Notes: generated from the letters alone by a model not told the origin. A stretch of DNA of 64,000 bases from an uncultured Bacteroidaceae bacterium (GCA_905233765.1 CAJOCU010000013.1:35237-99236); one strand, 5' to 3'. Shown: positions 7,824-15,597, counted from the stretch's first letter. Numbers and translations: made by a program.

Positions 7824-8505
7824 CGCACTTATGCTGCTGCTTCCTTCGCTGCCAACGGCCGCGCAGGACACCTTGAGTGTGGAGGTGGGTGATACCGTGA
7901 AGGTGAAGCTGCCCAAGAAGAAGGACAAGGAGAAACGCGTTTACTGGGGCACGGCGGTGGGCGGCGACCTCGTAGGTCTCGTCATGAAGGCTTTTGGTTC
8001 GGAATGGTCGTTCATGGAGGTCATGGCGCGCGTCAATCTGAAAGACAAGTATTTCCCCGTCCTTGAGGTGGGCCTTGGCGAGGCCGACCACGAGGGCAAC
8101 GACCTCGATTACCGTTTCAAGGCGCGAGCCCCCTACTTCCGCGCAGGCATGGACTACAACATCAACAAGAAGCACAACGGCAACCGCCTGTTCGTGGGCG
8201 TGCGCTATGGCTTCTCGTTCTTCAACTACGACCTGGTCTCTCCCACCCCCTTGACAGACCCCGTCTGGCAGACCTCGCATCCCTTCAACTATGAGAGCCT
8301 CCACGGTAGCGCACACTGGGCCGAGATCGTGTTCGGTCTGGAGACGCGCCTCTGGAAGTTCATCCGCATCGGTTGGGACATCCGCGGCAAATTCCGCATC
8401 GCGCAGCAAACAGGCGAAGTGGGCCCACCCTGGCTCATTCCCGGATTCTGGAAGAACGACACCACAGGTTGGGGCGGAACATTCAAAGTTCTGGTGGAAC
8501 TTTGA
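7774..8505 (+). CDS. DUF6048-like outer-membrane-type protein
   Basis: Protein of about 243 residues, predicted to be exported and rich in alternating beta strands. Examples are RLFVGVRYGFSFFNYDLV and WAEIVFGLETRLWKFIRIGWDIRGKF, which suggest an outer-membrane barrel. It matches the DUF6048 family that follows DUF6452 lipoproteins in Bacteroidetes; function unknown. I chose the ATG at 7774 because it gives a signal peptide (basic N-region, ALMLLLPSLPTAAQ core). ATGs at 7756 and 7831 are alternatives; the last leaves a very short signal and no overlap. With 7774 the first 50 bp overlap the lipoprotein gene in another frame, implying translational coupling. Confidence 0.7.
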   Translation: MTVLKTSRSTSAQLRNSALMLLLPSLPTAAQDTLSVEVGDTVKVKLPKKKDKEKRVYWGTAVGGDLVGLVMKAFGSEWSFMEVMARVNLKDKYFPVLEVGLGEADHEGNDLDYRFKARAPYFRAGMDYNINKKHNGNRLFVGVRYGFSFFNYDLVSPTPLTDPVWQTSHPFNYESLHGSAHWAEIVFGLETRLWKFIRIGWDIRGKFRIAQQTGEVGPPWLIPGFWKNDTTGWGGTFKVLVEL

Positions 8506-8560
8506 AAAATGAAAAATGAAGAACGAAGAGTGAAGAGTGAAGAGTGAAGAATTATGAATT
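8506..8560. repeat. Simple GAAAAATGA/GAAGAGTGA repeats before apbE
   Basis: The spacer contains AAAAATGAAAAATGAA followed by four tandem copies of a GAAGAGTGA-like word, ending with ATGAATTAAACC directly before the ATG of the next gene. Same class as the low-complexity spacers at 476, 10411, 47483 and 55430. Confidence 0.65.
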
Positions 8561-8565
8561 AAACC

Positions 8566-9669
8566 ATGACCGATCCATTGAACCCCATACAGGACATCCA
8601 GCAGCCAGCGGACTTGCAAGGCGCAAAGAAGCACAAGTTTGAGCCGCTCACACCGGAGGACGCGCCCAAGTCGCAATGGCGACGTTGGCACCTTCCCGTG
8701 TTAGTGCTGTTCGTCATCGCCACCATCCTGATCCTCCAGCGCCGCAACGCTCCAGCGCCCTACCAGCACAACGAGGGAGCCGTCTTTGGCACCTTCTATC
8801 ACCTCACCTATCAGTCTTCCGAGGACTATCAGCCCGATGTGGAGGCTGCCTTGGAGCGTGTCGATAAGAGCCTGTCGATGTTCAATCCGCAGAGCATCAT
8901 CAGCCGCGTGAACAAGAACGAGGATGTCGCCATCGACACGCTCTTCAAGCGCGTATTCCTGTTGAGTCAGCGCGTCAGCGAAGCAACCCACGGCGCCTTC
9001 GACATCACCGTGGCACCGCTGGTGAATGCGTGGGGCTTCGGTTTCAAGAACGGCAGTATCCCCGACAGCGTTGCCGTTGACAGCCTGCGCAGTTTAGTGG
9101 GCTGGCAGCGCGTCCAGCTCACTGCCGACGGGCACCTCCGCAAGGACGACCCGCGCATCGTGCTCGACTGCTCGGCCATCGCCAAAGGGTTCGGCGTGGA
9201 TGTGGTTGCCGACCTGCTACGCAGCAAAGGCGTCAAGAACTTCATGGTAGAAATCGGCGGCGAGGTGGTGGTCAGCGGCAGCAACCCCAAGGGCGAGGCG
9301 TGGCGTATCGGCGTGAACAAGCCCGACGACGACCCCACGAGCAGCAACCACGAGTTGGAAACCGTGCTGGCGCTCGATAACCAGGCCTTGGCCACCAGCG
9401 GCAACTATCGCAACTTCTACGTCACCGACGAGGGCCGTCGTGTGGCCCACACCATCGACCCCGCCACGGGCTATCCCGTGCAGCACAACCTCCTCTCGGC
9501 CACCGTGCTGGCACCGACCTGCGCCACGGCAGATGCCTTCGCCACGGCCTTCATGGTGCTGGGTATCGACAGCGCCAAGCAAGTGCTAGCACGCCACCCG
9601 GAGCTCGAAGTGTTCTTCATCTACGACTCCCTCGGCGTGCAACGCACTTTCTCCACCATTTCGCAATAA
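8566..9669 (+). CDS. apbE: FAD:protein FMN transferase (ApbE family)
   Basis: Attaches FMN covalently to threonine of exported flavoproteins such as NqrB/NqrC or RnfG/RnfD. The 367 residues start with a cytoplasmic stretch and one membrane anchor (about 44-61, HLPVLVLFVIATILIL) rather than the usual cleavable lipoprotein signal; the catalytic part then faces the periplasm. Recognisable ApbE motifs in order: GAFDITVAPLVNAWGFG near 144-160, LDCSAIAKGFGVD near 201-213, FMVEIGGEV near 226-234, TSGNYRNFY, HTIDPATGYPV, and CATADAFATAFMVLG near the end, where D of the ADA motif helps bind Mg2+. It precedes the kinase pair. Confidence 0.92.
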   Translation: MTDPLNPIQDIQQPADLQGAKKHKFEPLTPEDAPKSQWRRWHLPVLVLFVIATILILQRRNAPAPYQHNEGAVFGTFYHLTYQSSEDYQPDVEAALERVDKSLSMFNPQSIISRVNKNEDVAIDTLFKRVFLLSQRVSEATHGAFDITVAPLVNAWGFGFKNGSIPDSVAVDSLRSLVGWQRVQLTADGHLRKDDPRIVLDCSAIAKGFGVDVVADLLRSKGVKNFMVEIGGEVVVSGSNPKGEAWRIGVNKPDDDPTSSNHELETVLALDNQALATSGNYRNFYVTDEGRRVAHTIDPATGYPVQHNLLSATVLAPTCATADAFATAFMVLGIDSAKQVLARHPELEVFFIYDSLGVQRTFSTISQ

Positions 9670-9682
9670 ACAACTATCTACC

Positions 9683-10303
9683 ATGCATATTGTCATTGCC
9701 GGAAATATCGGAAGCGGGAAAACGACGCTCACGAACATGCTTGCCCAGCACTATGGCTGGACAGCGCAGTTCGAGGCGGTCGACTACAACCCCTATCTCG
9801 AGGACTACTATAAGGACATCCCCCGATGGTCCTTCAACCTGGAGGTCTATTTCCTGAAACAGCGTTTCAAGGACCTCTTGGAGCTATCGCACACCGACAA
9901 CACCATCATTCAGGACCGCAGCATCTACGAGGGCGTCTATGTCTTCACGACCAACAACCATGCCATGGGCAACCTCTCGGACCGCGATTTCGAGACCTAC
10001 ATGGAACTGTTCGACAACATGACAGACATCCTGCGCTACCCCGACCTGATGATCTACCTGCGTGCCTCGGTGCCCCACCTGGTGGCCAACATCCAGAAAC
10101 GGGGTCGCGACTACGAGCAGTCCATGCCCATCGACTACCTGCGCAACCTGAACCACCTCTACGAGGACTTCATCTACGAGAAATACCGCGGGCGCACCCT
10201 GGCCATCGACGTGGACCATCTCGATTTCCAACATAACACCGAGGACTTCGCCCACATCATCGACAAAATCGACACCACCCTATTTAACCTCTTCCCAGAA
10301 TAG
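9683..10303 (+). CDS. Deoxynucleoside kinase (first of a tandem pair)
   Basis: Phosphorylates deoxynucleosides for dNTP salvage. The 206 residues are the normal dNK length. P-loop GNIGSGKTT at 7-15, YNPYLEDYYKD substrate-lid region near 36-46, and QDRSIYEG near 74-81, where the family has its (E/D)R(S/T) catalytic/phosphate-binding motif. The RGRDYEQ lid loop is near 137-143. It is 14 bp behind apbE and about 180 bp ahead of a paralogue with roughly half identical residues, with a hairpin-rich repeat cluster between them. Paired dNKs usually split specificity (for example dA/dG versus dC). Which this one is cannot be told by eye. Confidence 0.92.
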   Translation: MHIVIAGNIGSGKTTLTNMLAQHYGWTAQFEAVDYNPYLEDYYKDIPRWSFNLEVYFLKQRFKDLLELSHTDNTIIQDRSIYEGVYVFTTNNHAMGNLSDRDFETYMELFDNMTDILRYPDLMIYLRASVPHLVANIQKRGRDYEQSMPIDYLRNLNHLYEDFIYEKYRGRTLAIDVDHLDFQHNTEDFAHIIDKIDTTLFNLFPE

Positions 10304-10311
10304 CAACCCAG

Positions 10312-10408
10312 CCCCACCCCGACCCTCCTCAAGGGGAGGGAGTCCTTCCCCCTGAGGGAAAGTTCTTCGAAGTATCGAAGCGACCAAAGGTCGAGCGAGA
10401 AGGGGGCT
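10312..10408. repeat. Composite palindromic repeat between the two kinase genes
   Basis: Consecutive short hairpins: CCCTCC/GGAGGG (10323-10340), TTCCC/GGGAA (10346-10360), CTTCGA/TCGAAG (10365-10380) and CGACC/GGTCG (10381-10393), then GAAGGGGGCTCCCC. The first 30 bases belong to the same GC-rich family as the serS and lipoprotein insertions. The chain-of-hairpins layout resembles the array at 15616-15744. Confidence 0.65.
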
Positions 10409-10410
10409 CC

Positions 10411-10478
10411 CCTTAAACCTCTTAAACCCTTAAACCCTTAAACCCTTAAACCCTTTAAACTTTAAACTTTAAACTCTA
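10411..10478 (+). repeat. Tandem CTTAAACC repeats before the second kinase gene
   Basis: At least five near-perfect copies of CCCTTAAA are followed by three of CTTTAAA, ending two bases before the ATG at 10481. The same words occur in frame in coaBC (31916-31990). Confidence 0.75.
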
Positions 10479-10480
10479 CA

Positions 10481-11095
10481 ATGCATATCGCCATCGCCGG
10501 AAACATCGGTAGCGGAAAGACTACCCTCACCAAGCTCCTCGCCGCGCACTACGGCTGGACCGCTCGCTTCGAGCCCGTTGACTACAACCCCTACCTCGAC
10601 GACTTCTACAAGGACATGGGTCGCTGGTCCTTCAATCTGCAGATCTACTTCCTGAACAAGCGTTTCAAGGATGTCGTGGAGATAGGCCAGAGCAGCGAGA
10701 CCATCATCCAGGACCGCACCATCTTCGAGGACGCTCGCATCTTCGCCCCCAACCTGCACGCGCAGGGCTACATGAGCGACCGCGACTTCAACAACTACAC
10801 CGACCTCTTCGACCTGATGATGTCGCTCGTGAAGCTGCCGGACCTGATGATCTACATCCGCTCCAGCATCCCCACCCTCATCGCACAAATCCAGCAGCGC
10901 GGGCGCGAGTTCGAGCAGAGCATCCGCATCGACTACCTGCAGGGCCTTGGCGACCGCTACGAAGAGTGGATCAAGAACTACAAGGGGAAACTCATCGTCG
11001 TGGATGGCGACAACTGCAAGTTCGACAACGACCCGCAGGCGTTCCAGCAGGTCACCGACATGATCGACGCCGAACTCTACGGCCTCTTCAGCTAG
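10481..11095 (+). CDS. Deoxynucleoside kinase (second of a tandem pair)
   Basis: Paralogue of the preceding gene: 204 residues, P-loop GNIGSGKTT at 7-15, YNPYLDDFYKDMGRW near 36-50, QDRTIFEDA near 74-82 and RGREFEQ near 137-143. Both proteins share the MHI(V/A)IAGNIGSGKTTLT start. Differences concentrate between residues 80 and 125 (IFAPNLHAQGYMSDRDFNN against VFTTNNHAMGNLSDRDFET), which flank the nucleoside pocket and are where substrate choice would differ. The last 4 bp overlap the stop of the convergent HAD gene. Role: salvage of deoxynucleosides to dNMPs; exact specificity unknown. Confidence 0.92.
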   Translation: MHIAIAGNIGSGKTTLTKLLAAHYGWTARFEPVDYNPYLDDFYKDMGRWSFNLQIYFLNKRFKDVVEIGQSSETIIQDRTIFEDARIFAPNLHAQGYMSDRDFNNYTDLFDLMMSLVKLPDLMIYIRSSIPTLIAQIQQRGREFEQSIRIDYLQGLGDRYEEWIKNYKGKLIVVDGDNCKFDNDPQAFQQVTDMIDAELYGLFS

Positions 11096-11718
11096 GATTG
11101 CAATTTCCGGCTCACCGCCTCGCGCCAGTCGCCGTTCTTCTCCACCAGTAGCGTCTGAATGCCCATGTCAGCCGCCGCCGCGACGTTGGCCGGACTGTCG
11201 TCCAGGAACAGCGTCTCCGCAGGCTCCAAGTGTGCATCCTCCAACATATAGCGGAAGATGGCCGCATCAGGTTTCATCATGCCCAGCTCAAAAGAACAAT
11301 AGCACTTCTCCAAATAGCTGCTCAGTGGGCGCCCCGACAGGCAGAACTGCGCACTCTCGGCCCACGACTGCACAAAGGGGTTGGTGTTCGAGAGCAGGAA
11401 GGTGCGATAGCCGCGCTCGCGCAAAGCCTCGATATATTCCAGCTTGCGCTCGTCCACGGGATTACCCACATAGCCCAGCCACGCCCCCAGAACCTCGTCA
11501 TGCGTGAGCGGGCGGTGGCACAGCGGTTCCAGCTGCCGGCGGAACTCATCGGGCGTGATGCGACCACACTCCAGATCCTCGAAGAACCCACGCTGGTGGA
11601 AGCGGTCCAGGCGCTGCTCAGCATCCGCGAGACCAATCCGCTTGAACGTCTCCACAGCATTCTCATAGGCAAGGTCGAAGATGACGCCACCAAAATCAAA
11701 GGCAATATTCTTAATCAT
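11092..11718 (-). CDS. HAD-family phosphatase (YihX-like)
   Basis: Cytosolic haloacid-dehalogenase-fold phosphatase of 208 residues. Motif I is FDFGGVIFDL: the nucleophile Asp is present, but the +2 position is Gly rather than the usual Asp. That is the pattern of the YihX/epoxide-hydrolase-like branch (FDLGNV). Motif II is LLSNTNP (about 110), motif III lies in the ELGMMKPD lysine segment, and motif IV is LFLDDSPANV near 174-183. I use the ATG at 11718; the frame is open a further 92 codons upstream, but that part is proline/arginine-rich, overlaps the divergent patatin gene and precedes the promoter box at 11762. Sugar-phosphate substrate likely, not identifiable. Confidence 0.85.
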   Translation of the reverse strand: MIKNIAFDFGGVIFDLAYENAVETFKRIGLADAEQRLDRFHQRGFFEDLECGRITPDEFRRQLEPLCHRPLTHDEVLGAWLGYVGNPVDERKLEYIEALRERGYRTFLLSNTNPFVQSWAESAQFCLSGRPLSSYLEKCYCSFELGMMKPDAAIFRYMLEDAHLEPAETLFLDDSPANVAAAADMGIQTLLVEKNGDWREAVSRKLQS

Positions 11719-11761
11719 AATCCCAGCACGTAAAATATTCTGCTTCTTGCGAAACGCGCTG

Positions 11762-11769
11762 CAAAAGTA
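11762..11769 (-). promoter_or_regulatory. Bacteroidetes -7 box for the HAD gene
   Basis: Minus-strand TACTTTTG lies about 43 bases before the ATG at 11718 and supports that start over the longer frame. Confidence 0.65.
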
Positions 11770-11857
11770 GCGAATTATGATGTTTGGGCAAAGAAAAAGG
11801 TGGAAAACTTGGGGGAAGGCGAAAAGGTTTGTATATTTACACGAAATAAAATAGCAT

Positions 11858-12706
11858 ATGACGAAAGGATTGGTTCTTGAAGGTGGAGGCCTGCGCGGAT
11901 TGTTCTCCGCGGGCATCATGGATGTGCTCCTGGAGCATGGCGTGACCTTCGACGGCGTTGTCGGCGTGTCCGCAGGAGCCTGCTTTGGCTGCAACTACAA
12001 AAGCGGACAGGCCGGGCGTGTGCTGCGCTACAACCTACGCTATGCCCACGACCCACGCTACTGCAGTCTGTGGTCGTTGCTGACCACCGGTGGCATCTTC
12101 GGTCCCCACTTTGCCTACTACACCCTCCCACTCCACCTCGACCCCTTCGACACACGAGCTTTCGATGCGAACCCAATGCAGTTCCATCTCGTGGCCACCG
12201 ATGTTCAGACAGGCAAAGCCGTATATCGGCGCTTCGACCGCTTCAGCGACGACATCCTCGACTGGATATTAGCCTCCTCATCCATGCCCATCGTGTCGCG
12301 CATCGTGAACATCGGCGACCGCCAGCTGCTCGACGGCGGCATCGCCGACTCCATCCCCCTCCGCTATTTCCAGGAACAAGGCTTTGAGCGCAATCTCGTC
12401 GTTCTCACACAACCCGCCGACTATCATAAAAAGCCCCTGCGCCACCTGCCCCTCATCCGCCACCTGCTCCGCCATCATCCCCAACTCCTGTCAGCCTGGG
12501 AGCAGCGGCATGAGATGTACAACGCCCAGCTCGACTATATCGCCGCACAGCAGCGCCTCGGCAACACCCTCATCCTCTGTCCGCAGCACACCCTCTCCGT
12601 AGGGCGCGTCTCCCACAATCGCCGCCTCATGCGCGAAGCCTACGACCAAGGCTGCGCACTCGCCACATCCTACCTTCCCCGTATCACAGAGTTCCTGTCT
12701 CTTTAG
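11858..12706 (+). CDS. Patatin-like phospholipase
   Basis: Serine acyl hydrolase of the patatin/RssA type, 282 residues. The oxyanion loop GGGLRGLFSAG is at 9-19, the nucleophile elbow GVSAG has Ser38, and the catalytic Asp is in LLDGGIADSIP near 155-165. No signal peptide, so cytoplasmic. An AT-rich stretch with a weak TATATTTA box precedes the ATG. The stop lies 6 bp from the end of the convergent gene, with no clear terminator between. Natural lipid substrate unknown. Confidence 0.9.
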   Translation: MTKGLVLEGGGLRGLFSAGIMDVLLEHGVTFDGVVGVSAGACFGCNYKSGQAGRVLRYNLRYAHDPRYCSLWSLLTTGGIFGPHFAYYTLPLHLDPFDTRAFDANPMQFHLVATDVQTGKAVYRRFDRFSDDILDWILASSSMPIVSRIVNIGDRQLLDGGIADSIPLRYFQEQGFERNLVVLTQPADYHKKPLRHLPLIRHLLRHHPQLLSAWEQRHEMYNAQLDYIAAQQRLGNTLILCPQHTLSVGRVSHNRRLMREAYDQGCALATSYLPRITEFLSL

Positions 12707-12712
12707 CAGTGC

Positions 12713-13270
12713 TTAGAAAGTGTAGGTGATGCTGCCAGCGGCCAGTTTGAGTTCATGTCCCGACTTGTAACTGCAGACAATGGACCCAACGGCACATCCG
12801 AGAGAGATGACCCCTGTCGCTATGCCTACAACTTTTAATACTGTATTATCCTTGCTAAAGCCAGCACCGAGGCATGCGCCTCCAGCAACACCAAAGGCAG
12901 AAGCCACGAACATGAGATTATTAGACCTTTGAATCATCGTCCCAGCCTTCATCAGATGGACGTCTGGCCCCATCTTCTCATCATGACGGCTCAGCAGGCT
13001 GTTCCGTTGAGTGATTAGTCTCCACTTCATAGAAGAAAGAGAATCGGTTACATGGTCTCTGGCACTAAACTGCTGCCCGTTCCTTTCTACAGTATAATAA
13101 GCCGAGCGGCCTTTCAGTTGTTCTTCAACATTCTGTATGGCCGCATTGAGCCGATTAAGGCTGTCTATCATTTCGGCATACTTCAATCTTACGATGCCAT
13201 AGGTGGTTTCCTGTGCATTCACCGGCAGAATGGCCAATGTAAATAATAAGGATAAGAAGAGTTGTTTCAT
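12713..13270 (-). CDS. Hypothetical secreted/membrane protein with coiled coil
   Basis: I do not recognise this 185-residue protein. It has a clear signal peptide (MKQLFLSLLFTLAILPVNAQ) and a helical, glutamine-rich region about 25-110 (LKYAEMIDSLNRLNAAIQNVE) likely to form a coiled coil. Then come two glycine/alanine-rich hydrophobic stretches (about 118-140, MFVASAFGVAGGACLGAGF; about 147-168, VVGIATGVISLGCAVGSIV), probably a membrane hairpin. It ends SYKSGHELKLAAGSITYTF. Similar small Bacteroidales envelope proteins are common near the ends of operons. It lies 47 bp downstream of the exonuclease-BRCT gene on the same strand with no promoter box between, so cotranscription is likely. Confidence 0.65.
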   Translation of the reverse strand: MKQLFLSLLFTLAILPVNAQETTYGIVRLKYAEMIDSLNRLNAAIQNVEEQLKGRSAYYTVERNGQQFSARDHVTDSLSSMKWRLITQRNSLLSRHDEKMGPDVHLMKAGTMIQRSNNLMFVASAFGVAGGACLGAGFSKDNTVLKVVGIATGVISLGCAVGSIVCSYKSGHELKLAAGSITYTF

Positions 13271-13317
13271 TGTTTGTAATTTATTTAAGGTAAGTAATTT
13301 ATCTGTTTCCTTTCGCC

Positions 13318-14889
13318 CTATTGTGCGTCTTGCACAGCATTCGACATCTCCTTTGCATAGTTGCGTCGGGCAACCGCTAAACCAAACTTGTAATCATTCT
13401 CAGGGTCTATGCCTGCCGATTGGAGATAAGCAACATACAAACGAGCTGTAATTTCATCATTCTGCCGAACTATCCGTTCTCTCACAAATTTGAGAATATC
13501 GTGTTCCGTTACGAAACTAGCATCAAAGGTTACTGCCAGGCTTCGATTGTAAAATTCCTCGTATTCTCTAATAACATCATCCTTTCCTCGGTTTTGAAGA
13601 ATTGCGACTGTACTCAATGGCAACACTACATGAGTCACTTGTGGGTTCAAGTCCCAGTTCCCGAATGCCCCCAAATTGCCACAAATCTGACATAAAAATT
13701 GCATATCTCCTCCGAAATGGTCCGGGAAATAGAGTTCTTTGTTTGCAATAGAGTTGTTCGGATAAGAGAGCGCGTATTTGTGCTTTAGATAATGATTGAG
13801 TGTAAAGTTTAGCTCTTTCTTAGCCGGTTCATGGATTGCAAAGTCCTTTGCACTAAGCGATGTATCGTAGAGCAAACTGTCTAGTTGCTCGTCACCCGTA
13901 ATCCTTGCAATATTATAACCATTATGTATTAGATTGGTTATTTCTTGTAATTTCTTGGGACCTACATTTCTCTCACCAATCAACACAGCCTGAGTTTTCT
14001 TTGTTACAGTATTGCTTCGTTTAGCTCCCATTGCATCAAGGGCTTTTCGAAGTTGACTACGTGATATATGAAAGAATCCTGTTATGACAACATTACACCC
14101 GAACAGAGGATTTGTGTTAGCTACGTTCAAACGGGAATAATCGACTTCATCAATACCATCATCCAAGTCACTGTATTCTTTATAAAAAATTGAAGGCGCA
14201 TGTTGATTCGTACAAGACGATAATGATGTTGATGTCAACGCATCAGAAAATAAGTCTAACTGACAAGCTTGATGTTCTGCTCGCTCTTTCTCTTCCTGCA
14301 GACGATGCATCTCTTTAACTCGCTTCATTGTTTCGTCTGCTAATATCCAATTAGGCTCTTGACCATTGAGAAATGCGATTAGAACTTGTGCACACATGGC
14401 AGCATCCTCGCCAGCATCATGATGATTCTCACAGGGTAAGCCAAAGGCATATAAGCAGTTTTCTAGTCCTATTCCGCCATTCCACCTGTTCGTATCCTCG
14501 CGTATAAACAAGCGCATTGAGTCATATATAACATAGGGCGTATGGTGGATAGAATAAGCCCTTAGATTCTTTTCTATGACCGGGACCTCTACCGATATAG
14601 CATTATGGGCCCAAATTTCAGAACCATCAAGGTACATCGCAATCTCTGGCCATACTTCAGGCAGAATCGGACAATCAGCCGTTGTCTCTGAAGTCATTCC
14701 ATGAACTTCAGTGGTTTGTTCATCGTATTTATTTCCCAGTGGCTGAATATACCAACTTCTGACTTCGACAATCTTGGCATTACTCACTACTGCCAAGCCG
14801 AACTGACAAATACTTTGGTCATGTCTTGTAGCATATTCAACGTCTATAGCAACGAAATCACGAGAAGGTGTTTTGTAAGTTGTACACAT
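13318..14889 (-). CDS. DnaQ-like exonuclease with BRCT domain
   Basis: A 3'-5' exonuclease fold joined to a BRCT fold. Counting from the ATG at 14889: FVAIDVEYA (about 12-20) holds Asp/Glu of ExoI, WAHNAISVEVP (about 93-103) lies at ExoII, and HDAGEDAAM (about 157-165) is the ExoIII His-x4-Asp, so the DEDDh set looks intact. A charged linker (about 190-255) leads to a BRCT domain (about 262-340; CNVVITGFFHISRSQLRKALDAMGAK). A second, weaker BRCT-like segment may lie at about 375-490. ATGs at 14922 and 14916 are alternative starts, and a promoter sits far upstream at 15242. AT-richer and with different codon use from its neighbours, suggesting transfer. DNA repair or element defence are possible roles. 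Confidence 0.8.
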   Translation of the reverse strand: MCTTYKTPSRDFVAIDVEYATRHDQSICQFGLAVVSNAKIVEVRSWYIQPLGNKYDEQTTEVHGMTSETTADCPILPEVWPEIAMYLDGSEIWAHNAISVEVPVIEKNLRAYSIHHTPYVIYDSMRLFIREDTNRWNGGIGLENCLYAFGLPCENHHDAGEDAAMCAQVLIAFLNGQEPNWILADETMKRVKEMHRLQEEKERAEHQACQLDLFSDALTSTSLSSCTNQHAPSIFYKEYSDLDDGIDEVDYSRLNVANTNPLFGCNVVITGFFHISRSQLRKALDAMGAKRSNTVTKKTQAVLIGERNVGPKKLQEITNLIHNGYNIARITGDEQLDSLLYDTSLSAKDFAIHEPAKKELNFTLNHYLKHKYALSYPNNSIANKELYFPDHFGGDMQFLCQICGNLGAFGNWDLNPQVTHVVLPLSTVAILQNRGKDDVIREYEEFYNRSLAVTFDASFVTEHDILKFVRERIVRQNDEITARLYVAYLQSAGIDPENDYKFGLAVARRNYAKEMSNAVQDAQ

Positions 14890-14963
14890 AATGTCTGATA
14901 GCTTTAAATGTTTCATAAGCATCTGCCATCAATCCGTTATTACACAAAAGAGCGTGATGCTCC

Positions 14964-15146
14964 TTTGCGCATAGCAAGAGGCGGCGTCGGATGGAGCCTC
15001 TGTCTCGTTTGCAGGATGCATCACGCCTAAGCGTGTGCATCGCTATTACAAACGAGAACAGAAGAACCTTTATATGGCCCACCTGTCACTTATTATTTAC
15101 GTGCTTGTTATACCAATTAGAGTTTCCGACGCTCTTTGCTATGCGC
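14964..15146 (-). promoter_or_regulatory. Long structured leader or small RNA upstream of exonuclease-BRCT
   Basis: Nested complementary arms: outer GCGCATAGCAA (14967-14977) with TTGCTATGCGC (15136-15146), and GCGTCGGA (14984-14991) with TCCGACGC (15125-15132). Middle: 15000-15011 with 15049-15061 (one bulge). Inner: GATGCATCACGC (15015-15026) with GCGTGTGCATC (15031-15041), around a CTAA loop. With the -7 box at 15242 these lie in a leftward transcript, giving a leader of roughly 320-350 nt or a separate small RNA. Transcription itself is inferred. Confidence 0.5.
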
Positions 15147-15241
15147 GAAATAATAGCGAATGCTTTTTTTACATCAAAATTATTAGGCACCTCCGCTGAG
15201 TTTGCATAGGCTTATGTACCCATTTCATGCCCTTTCGGCTG

Positions 15242-15249
15242 CAAAGATA
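15242..15249 (-). promoter_or_regulatory. Leftward Bacteroidetes -7 box
   Basis: Minus-strand TATCTTTG followed by CAGCC is a perfect TAnnTTTG, with TTGC about 24 bases further upstream as a possible -33 element. It would transcribe the structured leader and the exonuclease-BRCT gene. Confidence 0.65.
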
Positions 15250-15375
15250 GGGAATAATTTATTATGGGATGCAAGAAAAACCTGCATTTTTTGCATCGCA
15301 GGCCTCAAAATCAAATGGATAATGTCATGAAATTCTAAAATGCAAAAAAATATTTCACCTTCACATCATGACGAT

Positions 15376-15437
15376 AATCTATTGTATAACTGACCGTTAT
15401 AGCGTGAAGCTTACTATCAAAAGCTTCACAATAGATT
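15376..15437. repeat. Bulged hairpin linking AATCTATTGT and GTGAAGCTT arms
   Basis: AATCTATTGT (15376-15385) is complementary to ACAATAGATT (15428-15437), and inside it GTGAAGCTT (15404-15412) is complementary to AAGCTTCAC (15421-15429). The 3' half carries both arms as one uninterrupted word. Confidence 0.6.
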
Positions 15438-15597
15438 CACAAAAGAGTCAAAGTGGATACGCTGAGCCGAGAAAGGGGTAAACTGGTGAAGGGCTGGTGA
15501 AAGGCTGTGAAGCTTTGTGAAGCTTCACCGATGGGGATAGGACTTCTAAACAGAAGTAAACCAGATGATTGAGAATAAAGTGTGAACGGTGAAGCTT
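15404..15597. repeat. Iteron-like cluster of GTGAAGCTT
   Basis: Five exact copies of GTGAAGCTT or its complement: 15404-15412, 15421-15429 (inverted), 15507-15515, 15517-15525 and 15589-15597. The fourth extends to a perfect palindrome GTGAAGCTTCAC (15517-15528). Related GGTGAAGGG/GGTGAAAGG words fill 15485-15505. Looks like a protein-binding or replication-type iteron set. Confidence 0.65.

Noticed and set aside
11719..11994. 92-codon N-terminal extension of the HAD phosphatase
   Set aside because: Overlaps the divergent patatin gene and the HAD promoter box at 11762; HAD motif I begins seven residues after the ATG at 11718.
14858..15082. 74-codon leftward frame upstream of the exonuclease-BRCT gene
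   Set aside because: It runs through the nested stem structure and overlaps the downstream gene in another frame. Its translation is arginine/leucine-rich without a recognisable fold; more likely untranslated leader.
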